Of a stretch of DNA of 64,000 nt, positions 60,305 through 64,000 are shown piece by piece. The stretch covers positions 62,001 to 126,000 of the forward strand of contig JACKPB010000004.1 in the NCBI GenBank assembly GCA_024233875.1. Reading direction: 5' to 3'. The DNA comes from Leptospiraceae bacterium. GTDB lineage: Bacteria > Spirochaetota > Leptospiria > Leptospirales > Leptospiraceae. The notes under the pieces were generated by a model that was not told the origin of the DNA, searched no databases, and saw nothing but the letters and a program-made list of their open reading frames with translations. Numbering within the stretch: position 1 is the stretch's first letter; every line of letters starts with the position of its first letter. A program made the position numbers and the translations under genes.

Positions 60305-61226
60305 TCCGATAATTGTTTACATTGTCCTGAAATTTTTCATAGGATATCCTATTGAGAGCAGTATTCTTTTTCCATTCATTGAATTCAAATTCGGGAAGAT
60401 TTAAGATTTCCTCTTCCGATTTTTCAAATATTTTAGAGACACTAAATTCTTCTTTTCCGGTAAACATTTCTTTGCGAATGGCTTTCTCATTCCAGGGACA
60501 GACATCCTGACAGATATCGCAACCGTACAACCAATGGTAATTTGAAGATTTTATGGGTTCTTTGTTTTCGATTGTGTTGTGTGAAATGCAAAGACCGGCA
60601 TTGATTTTGTAAGGTTCAAAAATTGCTCCTGTGGGACAGGCATCTATACATTCATTGCATGTACCGCATCGATCGGGAGTGATTTCTTTTGTATGGTGAA
60701 TCTCTAAATCGGTAAGTATCACGGAAAGGAAAAAAAAAGATCCTTTTTGCGGGTGAATCAAACATGTATTTTTTCCTATCCAACCCAATCCTGATTCCCG
60801 TCCCAGGATTTTTTCCGGAAGGGGAAGGCTATCCACTCCCTGTCGGAATTTTGCTTGAGGATGCTTATCCTGAAAGATCTGAATGAGTTTCTTACCCATT
60901 CTTCTTAGAACTTTATGATAATCTTCACCGATGGCATACTTTGAAAATTTAAAATTAAATTTTTCCATGTAGCTTTTGTAATTGAATGGATTGTAGAGGA
61001 CTCCGAGGACAAGTATCGACTTGGGAGTGAAGCCCAAATTTTTAAAATCTAGCCTGATTTCCTGACGATCCGGATACCAATTCATTACTCCGAAGAGTTT
61101 CTGATCTACCCAACTCTCGATATTCTTTCTGTCATCGGGGGGAATCACTGCTTCTGTGATACCGTAGAGATCAAATCCTATCTTTTCTGCTTCGATCAAA
61201 AAAAAATCAGAAGAGATTTCATTCAT
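60297..61226 (-). CDS. queG: Epoxyqueuosine reductase QueG
   Basis: Cobalamin- and Fe-S-dependent last step of queuosine tRNA modification. The two 4Fe-4S motifs are CGTCNECIDACPTGAI and the later YGCDICQDVCPWN with a Cys in AGLCISH. The N-terminal part (SILVLGVLYNP, GRESGLGWIGKNTCLIHPQ) is the cobalamin/substrate region. 309 residues; a HEAT-repeat C-terminal domain seen in some homologues is absent. Overlaps the HExxH gene by 4 bases and mutY by 8. Confidence 0.95.
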   Translation of the reverse strand: MNEISSDFFLIEAEKIGFDLYGITEAVIPPDDRKNIESWVDQKLFGVMNWYPDRQEIRLDFKNLGFTPKSILVLGVLYNPFNYKSYMEKFNFKFSKYAIGEDYHKVLRRMGKKLIQIFQDKHPQAKFRQGVDSLPLPEKILGRESGLGWIGKNTCLIHPQKGSFFFLSVILTDLEIHHTKEITPDRCGTCNECIDACPTGAIFEPYKINAGLCISHNTIENKEPIKSSNYHWLYGCDICQDVCPWNEKAIRKEMFTGKEEFSVSKIFEKSEEEILNLPEFEFNEWKKNTALNRISYEKFQDNVNNYRNE

Positions 61227-62416
61227 GGTAGATTTTTGTATTCTTTCCGCTTCTTTTTAAGGAGTTTGTCCAGTTCTTTTAGCCTCGAATCAAATTCTGT
61301 TCTACGTAGGTCTTTGAGAACAGATTTTAAGTTATGATTGGCGATCTCATTCCAGGTCAGGAGTTTATCTAAAATTTCCTGTCCCCTCGAAGTCAAACCG
61401 GATCGATCTCTTTGCAAATCTTCCAGGCTATAGTTGAGCATAAGAGTTTCTTCTGCAAATCTGGATTTTGCCCGGAGAAAGTCTCTTTCTGTGAGAATGC
61501 TTCTGTCTTTTTTTTCGGATGTGAAGATATGATAGAAGAGCATTGCTCCATAACTGAAAGTAAAGCTGGCATGATAGATCCCGTACAAAGATCTGAGTTC
61601 TCTTCTCCAGGGGGAGTAGTACACTGTATCAAAGTCATCTTTCTTAAAGACCCGATATTTTTTTAATAGTAAATTCAAATGATGATGTGCGTTTTCATGG
61701 ATCAGATCATCAATAGAATCAAGAAGATCCCGATCTATAAAATTTATATAGGAGACTCCGGGTTCTGTAAAGTGACTGTAACTAACAAGACCATCAGATT
61801 GGACAATGAGGATAGTATCGGTAAGTGTGGAGAAGAGATCAAATCCCTCCTTCCAGAAGTGTTCCAATTCTTTGATCGAATTTTTGGCCTGTTCAATTTT
61901 TGGGATCGGAGTCTTTCCTGTTTTGAGTTGTAAGTCTACTCCAGCTTTCGAAGGATTCTCCGGAGCATACTCATAAGTATTCAGGTAGTAGCCGGGTATG
62001 AATTTTTTTTGAGTTTTGGTTAAGTCCTTAAGGCTCTTAGATTTGAAAGTTTTCAGGCAGGTGGAAATGTTTTTCTTAGTAACTTTCAGTCTTTCCCATT
62101 CTAGAAATTGAAAATCTTCCTCTCTGAAGTCATTCAGAAGATTGTTTAAAATTTCTGAGTGGAACTCAGTAATCTTCTCCTGGGATTTGGATTCGACTTT
62201 TTTCCATTCCAGTTCAATGTCCGCGAAGTAGTGGTATACAAAATATGAATTGAGCCAGGTCTCCATTCCGGCTGCTGAGTTCAAATCGGAATATTTAGAA
62301 AAAATCTTTTTCCATTCTGGTGGAATTTTCTTTTCTTTTGATAGAGTCTCAAATTCTGATTTGAGGCTAGCTATAGACTCAAGTTTGATTTTATTGATTT
62401 TTTCTGAAGTAAACAT
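61223..62416 (-). CDS. HExxH protein resembling 2-oxoglutarate/HExxH peptide beta-hydroxylases
   Basis: 397 residues, mostly helical, no signal peptide. The key block is DDLIHENAHHHLNLLLKKY, an HExxH site at about residue 239. It is preceded by a short strand (LVSYSHFTEPGVSYINFIDR) and followed by VYYSPWRRELRSLYGIYH, the Pro-Trp-Arg-x-x-x-Arg segment seen in the HExxH family recently shown to hydroxylate peptides. The match is by motif order and spacing, not a search. It could instead be a metalloprotease, though the Pro-Trp-Arg block argues against that. No precursor peptide is visible nearby. It shares a base with the thioredoxin gene upstream. Confidence 0.65.
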   Translation of the reverse strand: MFTSEKINKIKLESIASLKSEFETLSKEKKIPPEWKKIFSKYSDLNSAAGMETWLNSYFVYHYFADIELEWKKVESKSQEKITEFHSEILNNLLNDFREEDFQFLEWERLKVTKKNISTCLKTFKSKSLKDLTKTQKKFIPGYYLNTYEYAPENPSKAGVDLQLKTGKTPIPKIEQAKNSIKELEHFWKEGFDLFSTLTDTILIVQSDGLVSYSHFTEPGVSYINFIDRDLLDSIDDLIHENAHHHLNLLLKKYRVFKKDDFDTVYYSPWRRELRSLYGIYHASFTFSYGAMLFYHIFTSEKKDRSILTERDFLRAKSRFAEETLMLNYSLEDLQRDRSGLTSRGQEILDKLLTWNEIANHNLKSVLKDLRRTEFDSRLKELDKLLKKKRKEYKNLP

Positions 62417-62931
62417 TAGAATAATTTAATAAACAGAGATCTTATGTAAAAAGAAACGGGATTGATGATTCCTGTATCTTTAAAGAGGATGGCACCCTTG
62501 CTGTTTATGAAAAGGGTAGTCGGGTATCCATTGATTCGATAAGAATTGATAAGCTCTTCATTGAGTAAACCTACAGGAAAGTTCAATTCTTTTTCCGAAA
62601 TATAAGAATTTAGTTTTTCCGGGTCATTTCCCTCTTCAAGAGAGTAGAAGGGAACACCCAATTTTTGAGCCAAACCAGCATTCATTTTTACAATAGGAAG
62701 GTTGGTATTGCAAACACCGCACCAGGTTGCCCAGATATAAACTACAGCGGGAGTGGTGAGGGCATCATCAGAAGTTTTTGGGTGCACAAAATGAATTGCC
62801 GCGCGGTTTACTTCCAGGTCTGAGGATTGAAAGTAAGCCAAAACAAGGCCGATCGCAAGAAAAGCGATAATCAAATAAACATAACTCAACATTTTTTTCT
62901 TTTTCTCCGGATTCATTACAGTTGAAACCAT
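62416..62931 (-). CDS. TlpA-like thioredoxin, membrane-anchored
   Basis: 171 residues. N-terminal helix (VYLIIAFLAIGLVLAYF) then a thioredoxin fold with the redox motif WCGVC in VYIWATWCGVCNTNLPI and the cis-Pro in NGYPTTLFINSKG. Faces the periplasm. Typical roles are cytochrome c maturation or disulfide reduction. Overlaps the prenyltransferase gene by 16 bases and shares one base with the HExxH gene. Confidence 0.9.
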   Translation of the reverse strand: MVSTVMNPEKKKKMLSYVYLIIAFLAIGLVLAYFQSSDLEVNRAAIHFVHPKTSDDALTTPAVVYIWATWCGVCNTNLPIVKMNAGLAQKLGVPFYSLEEGNDPEKLNSYISEKELNFPVGLLNEELINSYRINGYPTTLFINSKGAILFKDTGIINPVSFYIRSLFIKLF

Positions 62932-63812
62932 TCCATTTGGGAATCAAAATACATCAAAAAGCTAATGACCAAAATCCAGAGCAAACCTGAGAAGAGAACA
63001 CTGATATCGGTGAGAATTGCTTTTGTGGGATTGTGACCCATATTTTTTATATAAGTGATGTAGAGACTTCTAAAAATTGCATAAACAACTATGGGAACTG
63101 TAATGATCATTTTGTCCGTTCCCAAATGGATACGCGTCTCGGGACTGATCGCATACATTACATAGCTGGTGATTGTCATCGCGGAAGAAATGCCCATCAT
63201 CAAATCCAAAAATACAACCGAGTATTCTTCGAGAATCTTTCTGTGAGTACCGGCATCTTTATCGAGAAGAATCAACTCTCCCCTTCGCTTGCTGAATCCC
63301 CAAAAAAGAGAGAGCATAAATGTGCACAGTAGCAACCAGGCTGAAAACTTCACATTGACCACAACAGCCCCTGCAATTGCTCTCACTACAAATCCTATGC
63401 TAATTGACATCACATCCAAAATAACAATGTGTTTTAGAAACTTGCTGTAGGCGAGATTGAAGAGAAAATAAAAGTTTACCAGAATGAAGAAATTGGGATC
63501 CAGAAGATAGGAAAGTACCAGGGAAATACTGAGAACCAAAACTGTAAGGAAGAGTGCACGGGAAGGATCGATAGCACCCGAAGCCAGAGGTCGATTCTTT
63601 TTCTCGGGATGAAGAGCATCTTCATTCCTATCTAAGTAGTCATTGAAGACATACTGACAGCTTGCAATCAGCGAAAAGAGAAAGAACGCCATGAGAGCTC
63701 TCAGAAGAGAGTCCGGTTCTCCCAATTTTTTTGAAAAAATTACCCCGGCAAAGAGAATGGCATTTTTCACCCATTGGTGAACCCGCATTAGTATGAAATA
63801 ATTTTTCAGCAT
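62916..63812 (-). CDS. UbiA-family prenyltransferase, decaprenyl-phosphate phosphoribosyltransferase type
   Basis: Multi-helix membrane enzyme, 298 residues. RVHQWVKNAILFAGVIFSKK at the start and FNDYLDRNEDALHPEKKNRP (Asp-rich motif, then RPLASGAI) match the subgroup that adds phosphoribose to polyprenyl phosphate, as in the mycobacterial arabinan pathway. The second acidic region is less clear: ILDVMSISIGFVVRAIAGA. If so, it would make a lipid-linked pentose donor. Starts 2 bases after the stop of the truncated gene upstream. Confidence 0.85.
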   Translation of the reverse strand: MLKNYFILMRVHQWVKNAILFAGVIFSKKLGEPDSLLRALMAFFLFSLIASCQYVFNDYLDRNEDALHPEKKNRPLASGAIDPSRALFLTVLVLSISLVLSYLLDPNFFILVNFYFLFNLAYSKFLKHIVILDVMSISIGFVVRAIAGAVVVNVKFSAWLLLCTFMLSLFWGFSKRRGELILLDKDAGTHRKILEEYSVVFLDLMMGISSAMTITSYVMYAISPETRIHLGTDKMIITVPIVVYAIFRSLYITYIKNMGHNPTKAILTDISVLFSGLLWILVISFLMYFDSQMEWFQL

Positions 63813-63814
63813 GA

Positions 63815-64000
63815 TTAGTCGGGAAATTTATTGGCTCGTTTTGTCATTCTGAGTTCTAATTCGACAGATTTGACAGACTGAACTTTGTTTTCGGGAAAAA
63901 AATGAATCACAGGATTGGGTCCTATGGTCTCCATTTCTATAGCTCTTCCGATCGCGATTTTTCCCGGATAGATCTGATCGGTTTGAAATGTTTTTGTAAA
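63815..64000 (-). CDS. C-terminal end of an unidentified protein, truncated
   Basis: The last 61 codons of a gene entering from the right edge. The visible residues include DQIYPGKIAIGRAIEMETIG and a charged end (RMTKRANKFPD). Its stop is 2 bases before the prenyltransferase start, so it belongs to the same operon. No family can be named from this fragment. Confidence 0.6.
   Translation of the reverse strand, partial: FTKTFQTDQIYPGKIAIGRAIEMETIGPNPVIHFFPENKVQSVKSVELELRMTKRANKFPD

Noticed and set aside
1..64000. CRISPR arrays, tRNA, rRNA, insertion sequences, prophage
   Set aside because: No spaced direct repeats, no tRNA-like cloverleaf, no transposase or integrase frames were seen; the longest repeats are ankyrin and TPR coding repeats.

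Overview
The window reads as chromosome of a Leptospira-like spirochaete (Leptospiraceae). The evidence is roughly 40% G+C by eye, dense packing with many 1-8 base gene overlaps, frequent TTG starts, many lipoproteins with short lipoboxes, ankyrin and TPR proteins, SpoIIE-type phosphatases, a class III adenylate cyclase fused to a hybrid kinase, and a short Cys-rich exported protein. The genus call is an inference from gene content. I saw no rRNA, tRNA, CRISPR array, insertion sequence or prophage.

Layout. 1-5074 (+): the 3' end of the complex I operon (nuoL partial, nuoM, nuoN), closed by a strong terminator. 5128-10035 (-): a three-gene type I secretion-like set (outer-membrane factor, HlyD-like adaptor, ABC exporter) whose ABC subunit has lost every ATPase motif. 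10125-10889 (-): an NRDE protein. 11214-15257 (+): periplasmic glucan synthesis (opgG, a small membrane protein, opgH). 15427-18494 (+): a tiny exported peptide, a DUF4349-like lipoprotein with no standard start codon, and a PhoB/PhoR-like two-component pair preceded by Pho-box-like repeats. 18519-25130 (+): argJ, a pseudo-phosphatase and an active SpoIIE phosphatase, hisI with altered metal ligands, mltG and a small coiled-coil protein. 25370-27468 (+): a long acyl-CoA dehydrogenase and a small unknown.

27465-35279 (-): a sensory cluster. A TPR protein, a periplasmic binding lipoprotein, a kinase-receiver-adenylate cyclase hybrid and an SGNH-hydrolase lipoprotein are transcribed together. 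Upstream on the same strand are bioB and a protein with two cyclic-nucleotide-binding folds. 35460-39636 (+): two paralogous ankyrin proteins and a PMT-type glycosyltransferase. 39652-41818: a Cys-rich exported protein (-) and transhydrogenase pntAB-pntB (+) without pntAA. 41829-44202 (-): a cysteine desulfurase and an unknown anchored protein. 44366-50804: a large TPR protein, lipoproteins, lipB (-), a Panacea-like protein, panD, an exported unknown and an SPFH/band-7 lipoprotein.

50808-55656 (-): recG with a Zn-ribbon membrane protein, a nucleotidyltransferase-fold protein, a metallophosphoesterase and an unknown. 55782-57631 (+): gpsA and a nucleoside phosphorylase-like protein. 57635-64000 (-): a compact operon reading, in transcription order, an unknown C-terminus, a UbiA-family prenyltransferase, a TlpA-like thioredoxin, an HExxH protein resembling the peptide beta-hydroxylase family, queG, mutY and a GNAT-nitrilase fusion.

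Best candidates for new biology are the ATPase-dead type I exporter, the HExxH enzyme in the queG-mutY operon, the pseudo-PP2C/PP2C pair, and the binding-protein/kinase/cyclase operon.
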